Below are positions 46,617 through 56,965 of a stretch of 64,000 nucleotides of DNA, in pieces. Position 1 is the stretch's first letter; each line of letters starts with the position of its first letter. This DNA comes from Culex pipiens pallens (Eukaryota; Arthropoda; Insecta; Diptera; Culicidae), in assembly GCF_016801865.2 (NCBI RefSeq), contig NC_068938.1:129732689-129796688 (forward strand), given 5' to 3'. The notes beneath the pieces are model-generated. The model ran no database searches, had not been told where the DNA came from, and saw only the letters and a list, made by a program, of their open reading frames with translations. A program made the translations under genes and the position numbers.

Positions 46617-49271
46617 CTAAACCAATCCTTGAATCAAGGGGTATTCAGATATAGCACATTTTTCCCTGAATTTCAAACATTTTTCTTGAATCTTCTGATC
46701 CAACATTTTTACTTCTGCTAATTCATGAACCTCACTTGATCTTGTCCAGCCAGGAACATTCAAAACCATTTTAAGTACCTTGTTTTGGACTCGCTGGAGC
46801 TTCAATTTATGAGTTCTAGCGCAACACTCCCAAACAGGTACTGCATACTCAATAACGGGGTAAATTATTTGTTTGTAAACTGCTAGCTTATTTTTCAAAG
46901 ATAGCTTTGATTTTCTGTTAATTAAAGGATACAAACACCTGATGAGAATGCTGCACTTGTTCAATATTTTATCTACATGCTGCCGAAACAATAGTTTCGA
47001 GTCAAGTATGAGACCTAAATAGACAACTTCCTTTGACCAGGGTATTGAAACATCATTCATTTTAATCAAAACATCATCCTTTGGGACAAATCGGGCCGAT
47101 TTGGAAAGTGGAAAAATGATGGTTTGAGTTTTGGCTGCATTTATGCGAATTTTCCAGTCGCCAAAGTATTCGGAAAGAACGTCAAGACCCTTCTGAAGAC
47201 GGCCAACTAAATATCTGGTTATTTTACCCTTATAAATAACGGCAGTGTCATCAGCAAAAAGTGACAACACACCATTACCAGGAAGAGTAGGCAAATCAGA
47301 TGTAAAAATATTGTACAGAAGTGGGCCAAGAATACTTCCTTGGGGAACCCCAGCATCAATGTTGAATAATCCAGAAGCAATCCCATTCAGAAAAACCCTG
47401 AACGATCTCTCCGTAAGATAGTGCTGGATAATTTTGATAAGATACATTGGAAAACCGTATAAATAAAGTTTATGTATCAAACCATCATGCCAAACATTGT
47501 CAAAAGCCTTCTCAACATCCAACAAAGCCATAGCAGTTGATTTAGACTCAAGCTTATTCTGCTTGATGATTTTAGTTACTCTCGTAAGCTGATGAGCAGT
47601 ATTATGTCCCTTACGGAAGCCAAACTGCTCATTCAAAATTATATTATTATCGTTGGTAAAATCCAAAAGCCTTGAATAGATGACCTTCTCAAAGAGTTTG
47701 GACAGACTACTCAAAAGACTAATGGGACGATAACTTGTTGGCGATGTTGGATCTTTTTGAGGCTTCAAAATTGGTATGACTTTGCCCAGTTTCCAATTGG
47801 TGGGGAAGTAACCAAGTTGCAAACATTTATTGAAAATATTGGCTAGATGTTGAAAGAACTGATCACTCTGTTTTTTCAACACTAGATTAAAAATGTTATC
47901 AAAGCCTGGAGCTTTCATATTTTTCATTTGTTTAACTGCAACTTTGACTTCCTCACCAGAAACATGGGAATCTGCAGGAAATTCAAAGGTAGAGTCATTG
48001 ATTGTTGAAATACTATTGGCAACTGATGTTTCTTTACGGCTGGTCATGGAAGCGCCAAGATTATGTGAACTAACAAAATGAAGCCCAAGTGCATTTGCCT
48101 TTTCCTCGGATGTAATCAAAGGAGAATCCTCAACAATAAGAGGAGGAATAGGCTTTGGTTTGTTTTTAAGAACTTTAGAAAGTTTCCAAAATGGTTTTGA
48201 ATAATTCCCAAGCTGGCTTACATGTTTTGAAAATTCTTGATTTCTGATATTGTCAAGTCGGTCTTGTATGATTTTGTTCAAATTGTTCACTGAAATCTTT
48301 TTGTCATAGTCCCCAGTCCGTTGATATTGTCTCCTATAAACATTCCTAAGCCTTATCAAGTGTTTAGTATCTACGTCAATATCAGTTACCTTAAAATTAA
48401 CAGGAACCTCCCGAACGTTGGCAGCCTCTGCTTGGTTGATAGCCTGCTGGATCACCTCCAGCGAACGATCAATATCAGCAGAAGTTTCCGGGTGTTGATC
48501 ATAGTCGATGTTGCTGTCTACCACTTGCTGAAACTGCTGCCAGTCAACGTTGTGGTAATCTTTCCGGGTTGGTTGCCGCTGCGGAGTAACGGAAGCTCCA
48601 ACCTCCACAACCACCGGATAGTGATCAGAACTCAACTCTTCAAACACCTCAGGATGAGCCACGTTCTCAGCCATATTGGTAATGAAGAAGTCGATGATTG
48701 AGTGATTTCCAGACCGAGCCACCCTCGTTGGACGATCTGGACTCACAACGTTGTAGTATCCGTTTTGCAGATCGTTGTGCAGAATCACTCCGTTCCGATT
48801 CCTCCTGCTGTTGCCCCAAACTTCATGCTTCGCGTTGAGGTCACCAGCGATGATGTACTTTGCGCTCCGCCGTGTCAGCTTCTGGATATCGCTCTTCAGT
48901 TTTGCTGCTGAACCATCTCTGGAATTCACCTGACGTGGGCAGTATGCAGCAATGAAGAGTACAGGGCCAACCGAAGTGGGAATTTCCACCCCAACGGCCT
49001 CGATGATGTCCAGCTTGAAGTGTGGCAGCCGGCGTGGCTTGAGATCACGATGAACAGCGACAAGCACACCTCCTCCTCCAGAAGTGGTCCTGTCAAGCTG
49101 CGTCGCAATCTTGTAGTTTTGCAGATAAACTTTTTCACCGGGCTTCAGATGAGTTTCCGTGATGGCAGCTACGTCGATCTCCTTCTCGCGAAGAAAATCC
49201 ACCAGCTCTAAGTTCTTCCTCCTAATGGAGCAAGCGTTCCAATTCAGTAGCTTGAGGGACCTACGATCCAT
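46617..49271 (-). CDS. Retrotransposon ORF2: endonuclease and reverse transcriptase
   Basis: An 884-residue protein that nicks target DNA and copies the element RNA at the nick (target-primed reverse transcription). Residues about 5-225 form an apurinic-endonuclease-like domain: LNWNACS (9-15), the catalytic Glu of ITETH (39), GDLNAKH, and SDHYPV near the end of the domain. The reverse transcriptase follows, with LGKVIPILKP, SYRPISLLSSLSKLFEK, ALLDVEKAFDNVWHDGL, GVPQGSILGPLLYNIF and the catalytic FADDT (about 672-676). The last 200 residues hold no RNase H domain. The frame is uninterrupted. The start ATG overlaps the end of ORF1 by 11 nt (in ATGGATCGTAG), which suggests reinitiation or stop-start coupling for translation. 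Confidence 0.95.
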   Translation of the reverse strand: MDRRSLKLLNWNACSIRRKNLELVDFLREKEIDVAAITETHLKPGEKVYLQNYKIATQLDRTTSGGGGVLVAVHRDLKPRRLPHFKLDIIEAVGVEIPTSVGPVLFIAAYCPRQVNSRDGSAAKLKSDIQKLTRRSAKYIIAGDLNAKHEVWGNSRRNRNGVILHNDLQNGYYNVVSPDRPTRVARSGNHSIIDFFITNMAENVAHPEVFEELSSDHYPVVVEVGASVTPQRQPTRKDYHNVDWQQFQQVVDSNIDYDQHPETSADIDRSLEVIQQAINQAEAANVREVPVNFKVTDIDVDTKHLIRLRNVYRRQYQRTGDYDKKISVNNLNKIIQDRLDNIRNQEFSKHVSQLGNYSKPFWKLSKVLKNKPKPIPPLIVEDSPLITSEEKANALGLHFVSSHNLGASMTSRKETSVANSISTINDSTFEFPADSHVSGEEVKVAVKQMKNMKAPGFDNIFNLVLKKQSDQFFQHLANIFNKCLQLGYFPTNWKLGKVIPILKPQKDPTSPTSYRPISLLSSLSKLFEKVIYSRLLDFTNDNNIILNEQFGFRKGHNTAHQLTRVTKIIKQNKLESKSTAMALLDVEKAFDNVWHDGLIHKLYLYGFPMYLIKIIQHYLTERSFRVFLNGIASGLFNIDAGVPQGSILGPLLYNIFTSDLPTLPGNGVLSLFADDTAVIYKGKITRYLVGRLQKGLDVLSEYFGDWKIRINAAKTQTIIFPLSKSARFVPKDDVLIKMNDVSIPWSKEVVYLGLILDSKLLFRQHVDKILNKCSILIRCLYPLINRKSKLSLKNKLAVYKQIIYPVIEYAVPVWECCARTHKLKLQRVQNKVLKMVLNVPGWTRSSEVHELAEVKMLDQKIQEKCLKFREKCAISEYPLIQGLV

Positions 49272-50637
49272 ACTGGATGACGAACGAGGTCAGCACTTCA
49301 ATCTGCTGGGTCTTGGTTTTGCATCCACGCAGTGCAGCGGACATCTGTTGGAAAATATTGAGGAGTTCGGTTGAGGTGTAAAGATCATTACCATTTTCCT
49401 CAACTGCTGGTTCTTGGGTTGGTCTTGGCTCCTGGCTGAAGCCCGGTGGTGGCGGTCTCGGCTCCTGGCTGGAACCCGGCCGTGGATGATTCATCTCAGC
49501 TCTCTTCCTGGGATCCAACGGCAACGGTGCCAAGTTTGGGACCTGGCGTCGCGGTTGAAGAGGTGGAAAATTTTGCTCCACCAGGGCTGGAGGAGTTCTA
49601 CGACGCTGAGGCTGATTCTTCGTCGATGCTTGCTGCCGAATTTTCACGAACTCAGCTCTCTTGGGGCACTTTCGGTCGGTTGACGAGTGCTCACCGTTGC
49701 AGTTGAGGCACTTCACCAGCGAATCTTGGATGCACTGGGATGTGATGTGCGCATCGGTACCACATTTGCCACAACGACGCCTTAGGTGGCAGTTCTTACC
49801 TCCGTGCCCGAAACCCAGGCAGTTGAAGCATTGTGTGACGTCACGGTGCACTGGTCGGTATCGCTCCCACGACACGATAATGTTGAAAACCGCTCGGATT
49901 GCCTTCAGCTCAGGAAGCGTCGTCGATCCCTTAGCCAAATGCAGCAGGTAGAGCTGGTCACGGTACTTGATGTCTTTGTTGCGTCGGCTCATTTTGTGCA
50001 CGGCCAACACATCCAGTTTCAAAACTTTTAGCTCGGCAGCTAATTCCTCCACTGGCATGTCGTACAGACCTCTGACGACGATTTTGTACGGCTTATCCAT
50101 GGCAACATCATGGGTGAAGTACTCCGCCTCGTTTTCGGTCAAGTAATCCTTGACCAGTTGATAGTGCTGCCTGGATTGCACCAGCACCTTAAATCCGTCC
50201 TGACACAGACGAATGTTGCCTAGGACTTTCCCAGACTTGATGAGTTCAACCAGCCCCGCTCGAAAGTCGATCGTTGCTGTTGATTGCCGCACATAAAAAG
50301 GAGGCAGTTTCTCCTTTCGCTGTTTCACTTCATTCTCCTTTGCTTTCGCTACCTGGTCCTCGTCAGGCAGTCCAGCAAACTTGTTGTTCTTCAATAGCTG
50401 CTCCTCGTGCGACGAAGAGTTCTCCTCCTCCTCATCCATCGGTACAGTACCGTCGCTCTTTTTCGTCTTTTTGCTGTTCGATGTCACTTCCAAAAGCACC
50501 TTCCTCTTGGAAATTCCCGGTTTTTGGCCATCAGTTGAGGCCTCAACCTTCCTTTTGGAAATTCCCACTTTTTTGCCTGCTTGAGCCGCAGGTAGGGCAA
50601 TATTGCCGGCGTTTTGCGCCGGGACGCGACGAGTCAT
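49261..50637 (-). CDS. Retrotransposon ORF1: gag-like RNA-binding protein
   Basis: A 458-residue protein thought to coat the element RNA. The N-terminus is basic and low-complexity with GISKRKV present twice (25-31 and 41-47), then an acidic patch (about 68-79). A folded middle part (about 112-265) resembles the PRE_C2HC region found before zinc knuckles in Jockey-type proteins. Three knuckles follow: C270-C283 and C289-C302 (both CX2CX4HX4C) and C310-C324 (CX2CX3HX6C). A proline/arginine-rich segment with SQEPRP twice precedes a helical C-terminus. The ATG is 42 nt from the element's 5' end and is the first in frame. No stop or frameshift is present. Confidence 0.92.
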   Translation of the reverse strand: MTRRVPAQNAGNIALPAAQAGKKVGISKRKVEASTDGQKPGISKRKVLLEVTSNSKKTKKSDGTVPMDEEEENSSSHEEQLLKNNKFAGLPDEDQVAKAKENEVKQRKEKLPPFYVRQSTATIDFRAGLVELIKSGKVLGNIRLCQDGFKVLVQSRQHYQLVKDYLTENEAEYFTHDVAMDKPYKIVVRGLYDMPVEELAAELKVLKLDVLAVHKMSRRNKDIKYRDQLYLLHLAKGSTTLPELKAIRAVFNIIVSWERYRPVHRDVTQCFNCLGFGHGGKNCHLRRRCGKCGTDAHITSQCIQDSLVKCLNCNGEHSSTDRKCPKRAEFVKIRQQASTKNQPQRRRTPPALVEQNFPPLQPRRQVPNLAPLPLDPRKRAEMNHPRPGSSQEPRPPPPGFSQEPRPTQEPAVEENGNDLYTSTELLNIFQQMSAALRGCKTKTQQIEVLTSFVIQYGS

Positions 50638-50679
50638 GTTGATTCAGACAACCTTCACCAACGAATGCTCGGATAACAA
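50638..50679 (-). promoter_or_regulatory. Short 5' leader, probable internal promoter of the retrotransposon
   Basis: Only 42 nt lie between the element's 5' edge and ORF1. Jockey-type elements use TATA-less promoters located inside their first nucleotides. GGTTG at about +27 to +31 fits the downstream promoter element consensus (RGWYV). Promoter function is inference. Confidence 0.4.
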
Positions 50680-50980
50680 TGATCAGGGACAAAAGTTACC
50701 CCTTAGGACAAAAGTTCACGCAATTCGAAGAGGGGTCGAGGCAACTGCTGTGTGAGTTGGTGGAGAATTACTTAACTGCATTCGGTTTACACAAATTAGG
50801 ATTATTTTAAATATTTGGGAAAAGTATGAAAATTTTAACATCGCAGAAGGACATTATTAACATTTATTCAAAATGAGAACCATGAGATGGAAATAAAGTA
50901 TTCAAAAAAGTATCTCATCTTATGCAATGCAAATAGAAACGATAAAACAAAAGAAGTGTATTTCGTATTCTCCTAAATCC

Positions 50981-51166
50981 CTACAAAGTAAAAAAAATGT
51001 CACAAAAAATGAGTAATTTTACTTCTGAAAATGTATAATTTTACCACTTTTCTCGTGTAATGCAACTTTTTCAGTCTAAATTGAGGTAAAATTACAACAT
51101 TAAAGAGGTAACATTAAACCTTCCAAAATTACACCTTCAAAATTAACACTATTTTTTGCTGTCTAG
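50981..51166. mobile_element. TACACAG-family MITE, diverged copy
   Basis: Shares 'taattttacctctgaaa'-type, 'cagtctaaattgaggtaaaa' and 'aattacaccttcaaaatta' landmarks with 1942-2166 and with 55894-56100. Both ends are decayed. Confidence 0.6.
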
Positions 51167-51469
51167 TCTTCGTTAGAATGTTTAGCTAGACAAGTTTTAG
51201 ATTAGAATTATGCAAGTGGTCAAATTGCACAAATAGTTTCATAATCAGAGAAACTTAAATTTGGGTACTTGACCTCTTTGATTAAAAGTTCAATCCATCT
51301 TTTCAATGCAACAAAGTATAGTCACAGTTTTTTAAAAATCCTCGTTAAACGGCGTCTGAACGCTGCGCCCCAACTCTGTCCGCGATGACTACTGCCCAAA
51401 TTTTTTTTTCTAAAATATTTATTTTTCCCGTGTTCAGGAGGTTATTTTGAGCAACTTTTGTTCTACGAA

Positions 51470-52006
51470 AAACTTTACTTTTCTTGTTTTATGTTGTTCT
51501 TGTTTCTTTTTTAGTATTTTAATTTGCATTTGTCTTGTTGAGTTTATGTTTGTTTTTGGTAGTATTTGGCCTATTCTACCACCTAATATAATTACATTTC
51601 GCCTATCTATTTTTTTCATGTTTTTACAGTCACTTTTTCAATTTTTTGCATGTTTTTCACATTTTCTGCTATAAAATCGCGCCATCATCATTTAAATTGC
51701 AAAAAAATGCGTAGAGGCATAGTCTGGGACACTACAAAAATTACTGCATACTTCTTTTTACTGAAAATATAGGAAATGTTAGTAAAAAACACTGTCAAAG
51801 TTGACCTCTAAAAAAATTACATTTTTAGAAATATTGGCAAAGTCACATAAAACAAGTTTAACTTCCAACCCTGAAATTTTCTAAAATTTTAAGAGTTCTT
51901 CTTTCCAATGCATTTTAAAGATCAAAAATCGATTGGAAAATTGATTTTTAGCGATATTTTAGATCGAAGCCCGTCTAAAGGCGGGGTTAGGTTGTAGAGG
52001 GTTAAT
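51470..52006 (+). repeat. Dispersed repeat, copy 2
   Basis: Matches 24664-25180 in the same orientation over its whole length, ending GTAGAGGGTTAA. Differences are scattered substitutions and small indels, consistent with an old family. Confidence 0.75.
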
Positions 52007-54394
52007 AAGAACTAAATTGCTCTCAACTTGCTCTCCCGATTACTCAACGCGCCGCTTCTTCTGGTGAATCAGCTTGCTGCGCTTGCTCACTCCAGATAAG
52101 ATAAGTCTGTTTTCCGAAATCATCTTCAATTTAATACAGCTCAATTAATTACTCACTGCTGGTCAGCGGCAACAATCTAACTGTGCCACGCGACATCCCA
52201 ATTAGTTCTAGGGGGGGAGGGGGCTGCACCAAAAATAGTACCAGCAGTCTGGAATGACTTAGACCTTAGTATACACGTACCTAAAACGAAACAAGAGAGA
52301 AAAAGAATAGAAATTAGCCAGTGGAAACAATGAAACAATCGAGCAAAGAAGAAGAAGAGGGAGTAATTCAAGCGCGAAATTAAGAATGCCAATTCGCTTA
52401 AGGGTACCGTTTTGTTCAGCGGCTGTGTACTAAACACAGAGCGTAGACACGAACGCAAATTGGCTGAGCGGCTGCGTTTAGTTTTAGTCGATGTAATGGT
52501 GTGTAGTACAGGCAGACAGTACTTTGGGTCAAACTGTACCCAGTGTCGACTCGTGGATGGATTATGGCGCCGGCACGTGAATCATGCAGGCTTCCTGTCG
52601 GCTTTCCTAAGTAGGGATTGTGGGTAGAAAGGTGCCATTGACGCACTTTGTGGCAGGTGAATTTCACTAGAATTCTACTATGTTGGCACTAGATAAAACA
52701 GAAGAACTTGCTGGAATTCCATCAAAATTTGAGAATTCACTCTCAACCTGTTGAAATTTGCTTTTTCAAGAGTATCTCCTATCAAAAAAGAAGTAGATAG
52801 TGCAAATTACCCACAGTCGTAACTCTACCGACATCCATGCAGTGTACACTTGTCCCACCAAACCTTCGCATAACTAATGAGCTTAAAATTGCCATCCATC
52901 ACTCAGGTCGGTTGGTTGATTTAAGTTCAACACACTCATTTCGCAAACTGCCAAAACATTGACAACCTCACGAAATATCGTGATCAGCGCCACGCTGTAG
53001 AGCGTAATAAAAAACCCCGAAATGGGTTCAGTTGAACCTTTCCCCTCTAAGTTCCATCCATCAGCGTTAAAGTATTAGATTGCAATCTGACTTTTCACAC
53101 TTTCACCCACCTCGTGAAGAGGCAAGGTTTAGGATTGGGCCACGACTACCTTTCATCATATCTCGAAAAAAAAACTAAACTGCACTTTTCGCTTTCTTGA
53201 GCTAAAGTCAGGTAGCTACACCACACCGTTGAGAGATGAGCTCTGAAAAGTCTTAATCATCCGCATCCGGACTCAACAGTTGGGCAGCAGCAGCATTCCC
53301 ATCAAACCATTACCACCCATTAAGACCGCGCTGAGATTTGTTGAACTCTGCAAAGCTGTGCTACCTCCTCTCTCACCTGGTTGATGGTTCGTGATGGAGG
53401 AACGTTGCCACCTGACTGACTGCCGAGTGGGGCTTCGAAAAGGCTAGTTATCACGAAATAAAACCAAGCCAGAATCGCATTTTGCATGTCTTCATTGCCT
53501 TCGGCCAGCTGGAATCAGCGCGCTGAACCGCGAACTCTACACTGAACTTCCCGCAGCCAGGTGAGGAGCAGGTATGAAGACAACAAAGACACACACCGGA
53601 TCGTCAGGTGAAGCAAGATATGCTACCAGAAGAAGAAATCCCCGCTTCCAGGCTTGAGGCGGGCAACCTGTGGCTGAGGCTCTTGTGGTAGCTCGGCAGG
53701 AAAACCTCAAATATGACATGAACACGGAACCACAACCTTCTCGCCGCTTCTTCGAACTCTTCCTCCTCCCACCCAGTGGGAGTTCACACTCTGGCCAGGT
53801 GAGCCGGCTGGCCGGTAAGACGATCTTGATTCGGTTTATAGTTTAATGGTTTTTGTTTTGTGGGACTCAGGTTAATGTTCAGGGATGATTTTTTTTATAT
53901 GATATCAACTTAAATATCGATTTCTGATATTTTTACAGTTTTTACAACACTTATTACAATTTTTTGCTGAACTTTTCAAATACAAGTTTGGTAATTTATC
54001 TATTTTCATTTCAGCGCTGTTCAAGGATGCCAGATGCACAGTTTTGTCAGTGCCAGACATTTTTTAAGGGGCACAGACTTTTAAAAACTTCATTAAATTA
54101 ATATTAAAAAAAAATCAACCGAAAATTATTTCGTTGGTATTCAAATGCTTAAAATCGCATTTTTTTATGGATTTCCGTGACTGTAAATTGATATATTTGA
54201 ATTTAAGACAAATGCACAGACATACACAGACTTTTTAAAGACATTTTAAAAAACCATCTGGCATCTCTGGCGCTTTTTGCCAATTTATTTCGGAAATAAG
54301 TTACAATTTTTAGACAGTGGTCTAGAGCACAAAAGACTCAAAAACAAAAATGTTTGCAAAAAAAATACAGTGTTAGGGCTAGGTGAATTAAGAA
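52007..54394. other. GC-richer region, no supported gene
   Basis: Non-repetitive to about 53830, AT-rich after. No frame resembles a known protein and no clear exon pattern was seen. Confidence 0.4.
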
Positions 54395-56110
54395 GAGAAA
54401 TTTCAAATGATTAAAAAAATAATGTTAAGTACACAATTGAAAAATCGCGATAACTTTATATCTGGGAATGGGGTGCATCTTTTATGTAACACAAATTGTG
54501 TAATCTTACCTCTGAATATGTGTAGTTTTACCACTTTTCTGAAGTAAAGTCTCTTTTTCAGTCTAAATTGAGGTGAAATTACATCATAATTGAGTTAATA
54601 TTCAACCTTCCAAATTTATATATTTTTGTTGCTGTGTATATTAAAACTAAAGAAACAAAAATAGCATTTTCAGAGAAATTTCAAATAATTAAAAAAAATT
54701 ATGTTAAGTACACAATTGAAAAAAATCGTGGTAACTAGAGGGTGACGATTCTCGAGATTTTCAATTTCCCGGGAATCGAGAGTTGAATTTGTCCATTTCC
54801 CGGGAATTCCCGGGACCCGGGAGTTTTTTTTTACTATGCCAATAGTGGCAAAATTCAAAAAGAAAAGTATTAAATTCATTATTTATTCATTAAATTAAGT
54901 ATCCTCAAAATTTTGAGGAACTATATAGTTTACTACAATTGTTTTAAAATGTTTACCAATCATAATTCGCAATGAGTGACTTTTCAAATGTTGCACAAAC
55001 TTGTTCCATGAACTTCTTATTATTAAATTTTTGTGAAGTAAAAACATAGCTAATATATAATTTCCCAGTATCGAGATTTTTGCAATATGATAAATAACGA
55101 CTCAAAATAACAATTTAAACTTTTTTTTATCCTTTTTAAGGTCAACTGTAAATTTAAATTGAAGATATATTTACAGTTATCAGGAAAACCGGAGTATTCA
55201 CAATTGGCGAACCTTAACTTTACAAAGATTACCGCTCCAGAGTTTTTTTTTCCCAAAATATAATGTAATATTGAGGTTGACGTGAAACATAAATTGACAT
55301 CGCTTTGACATAAAAAAAAGAAATTACCTTGAAAATTAACTTAGGTACCTAGAAAAAAAAAATGACAATTGCTATGCTCGAGAGAAGATATGGAATTTGA
55401 ACTTATCTTGAAAAAGCTTTTACCTCTTAGAAATAATAAATAAAAATAATATTTCTAGAGTTTTTTCATAACGTCCTATAACACTCTGGATTTATAAAAA
55501 AAAACATTAAATTTCATTTCTGGGGTGTAACTGCAGAGTATGTTTTAAGGTAAATTTTGGGGTCCACATTTTTTGGCTTCTCTAAATTATAGTTATTGGA
55601 TTTTTTGACAAGTTAAAATTTAAAAATAAAAAAATATATATGAATAGGAAGATTAGAGAACCATTGGTTAATTTGAATTTGAACATAGAACATTAAACAC
55701 CCAATGTTACAAAACAATTTTGAATTTTTCAAATAATTCTTGATTAGTTTATATAATTTTGCTTCAAAATATATAAGTTTAAAATTTCCCGGGAGTCTCG
55801 ACCGAATTTCCCGGGAATCGAGAAGTCCAAAAATGGTCGATTTCCCGGGAAATTTTTCCCGGGAATTCCCGCTCGTCACCCTCTAGTGGTAACATTACAT
55901 CTGGGAAGGGGAGCATCGTTTATGTTATACAAATTGTGTAATCTTACCTCTGAAAATGTGTAATTTTACCATTTTCTGGTGTAAAGTCACTTTTTCAGTC
56001 TAAATTGAGGTAAAATTATATCATAATTGAGTTAATATTCAACCTTACAAAATTACACCTTCCAAATTTATACATCTTTTTACTATGTGTATTAAAACCA
56101 AAAAAAAACA
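54395..56110 (+). repeat. 278-bp tandem duplication with the second unit interrupted
   Basis: Unit 1 is 54395-54672. Unit 2 starts at 54673, breaks at 54735 and resumes at 55894 to about 56110. Both units carry GAGAAATTTCAAAT at the start, then 'atgttaagtacacaattgaa', then a TACACAG-type MITE core ('cagtctaaattgagg', 'gagttaatattcaacctt'). The interruption is exactly the hAT-like element at 54736-55885. Confidence 0.8.
54736..55885. mobile_element. Non-autonomous hAT-like element with CCCGGG subterminal repeats
   Basis: 1150 bp, starting TAGAGGGTGACGA and ending TCGTCACCCTCTA (13-bp exact inverted repeats). Flanks carry GTGGTAAC (54728-54735 and 55886-55893), an exact 8-bp target duplication. 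Four CCCGGG motifs, mostly CCCGGGAA, lie near each end. Subterminal short repeats are where hAT transposases such as Ac bind, so these are candidate binding sites. The interior is AT-rich with no transposase frame. Confidence 0.88.
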
Positions 56111-56277
56111 GAAGTACCATTTTTATTGAAATGCTGAGACATAACATTTAACATAAGAATCTATCATAAAAATTGTAATGAACGGGTTAATTGGTGAAAT
56201 TTGAAAACTTTTGTAATTTTTTGTCATTATTATTGCTGGAAATTTAAAAAAAAAAATCATCGATGAAACATGTACAA

Positions 56278-56965
56278 TAGGGTGTAATATGGTTGTATGG
56301 AAAAAAGTAAAGTTGTTCAAATTTAGTGAGCACAACAACTTTGCAGTTCCTTTTGGGTTCCTAAACAACTCCCCAAAGTTTGAGAACTTATGGTTAAGTC
56401 CCCACTTTGCACAAAGCTATTCAATTTGCCATATAAATTTGCATGGGAAAATCATTTTTTTGAATTTTGAAATTTTGAAAATCCACGTTTTACGCGATAT
56501 AAAAACCGGATTCATATTCGGTTGCTCTGGAATGTGCTCTACAACTTTTCCGAAGAGAGTATGGTGTTTGGTATGGTGCTAACTTGCTCCTATAAAAAGA
56601 TACAGCGTGTTCAAAACTCGTCTAAAATGTGTTTTTTGCTCGAAAATCACGTTTTAGACGAGTTTTGAGGACGCTGTATCTTCTTTCAGCTAGTTAGCAC
56701 CAAACTCTCTTCGGGAAAGTTGCAGAGCACCTTCCAGAGCATCAGAATATGAATCTGGTTTTTATATCGCGTAAAACGTGGATTTTCAAACTTTCAAAAT
56801 AAAAAAAAATGGTTTTTCCCATACAAATTTATATTAAAAATTGAATCGCTTTGTGCAATGTGAGGACTTAACTAATCTTTCTCAAACTTTGGGGAGTTGT
56901 TTAGGACCCCAAAAAGGAACTAAAAAATTGCTGAGCTGGAAACTCAATGTTGTTATTACACCCTA
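56278..56965. mobile_element. Foldback element of the 9-bp-duplication family, copy 3
   Basis: 688 bp, starting TAGGGTGTAATATGGTTGTA and ending TTATTACACCCTA, with the same central ACGTTTTAGACGAGTTTTGA as the copies at 34427-35015 and 36250-36977. Flanking sequences (ATGTACAA and GTGAACAAT) agree only partly, so this copy is probably older. Confidence 0.8.

Larger units (their letters stand above)
46373..50679 (-). mobile_element. Complete Jockey-clade non-LTR retrotransposon
   Basis: A 4307-bp minus-strand element with a 42-nt leader, a gag-like ORF1, an endonuclease/reverse transcriptase ORF2 overlapping it by 11 nt, a 3' untranslated region of about 240 nt with an AATAAA signal, and an 11-base A tail. 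It is bounded by a 14-bp target duplication, TGATCAGGGACAAA (46359-46372 and 50680-50693). Both frames are open from start to stop, so it may be recent and potentially active. The combination of triple zinc-knuckle ORF1 and ORF2 without RNase H fits the Jockey clade; the Juan elements of culicine mosquitoes are a plausible family, which I cannot verify. Confidence 0.92.
45793..50775. repeat. Foldback-family right half, split by a retrotransposon
   Basis: 45793-46372 matches the right half of the element at 60824-62175 ('gcgataactcgtgatgttta', 'caactttgtagaacattgtt', 'ggggtcgtacc'), and the match resumes at 50680-50775 ('ttaccccttaggacaaaa', 'cgaagaggggtcg', 'gtgagttggtggagaatta'). The interruption falls between 'gatcagggac' and the segment that follows it in the intact copy. 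The left half of the foldback element is not present. Confidence 0.8.

Noticed and set aside
48321..49211. Several + strand frames of 60-126 codons
   Set aside because: Antisense to the retrotransposon ORF2, which has clear catalytic motifs.
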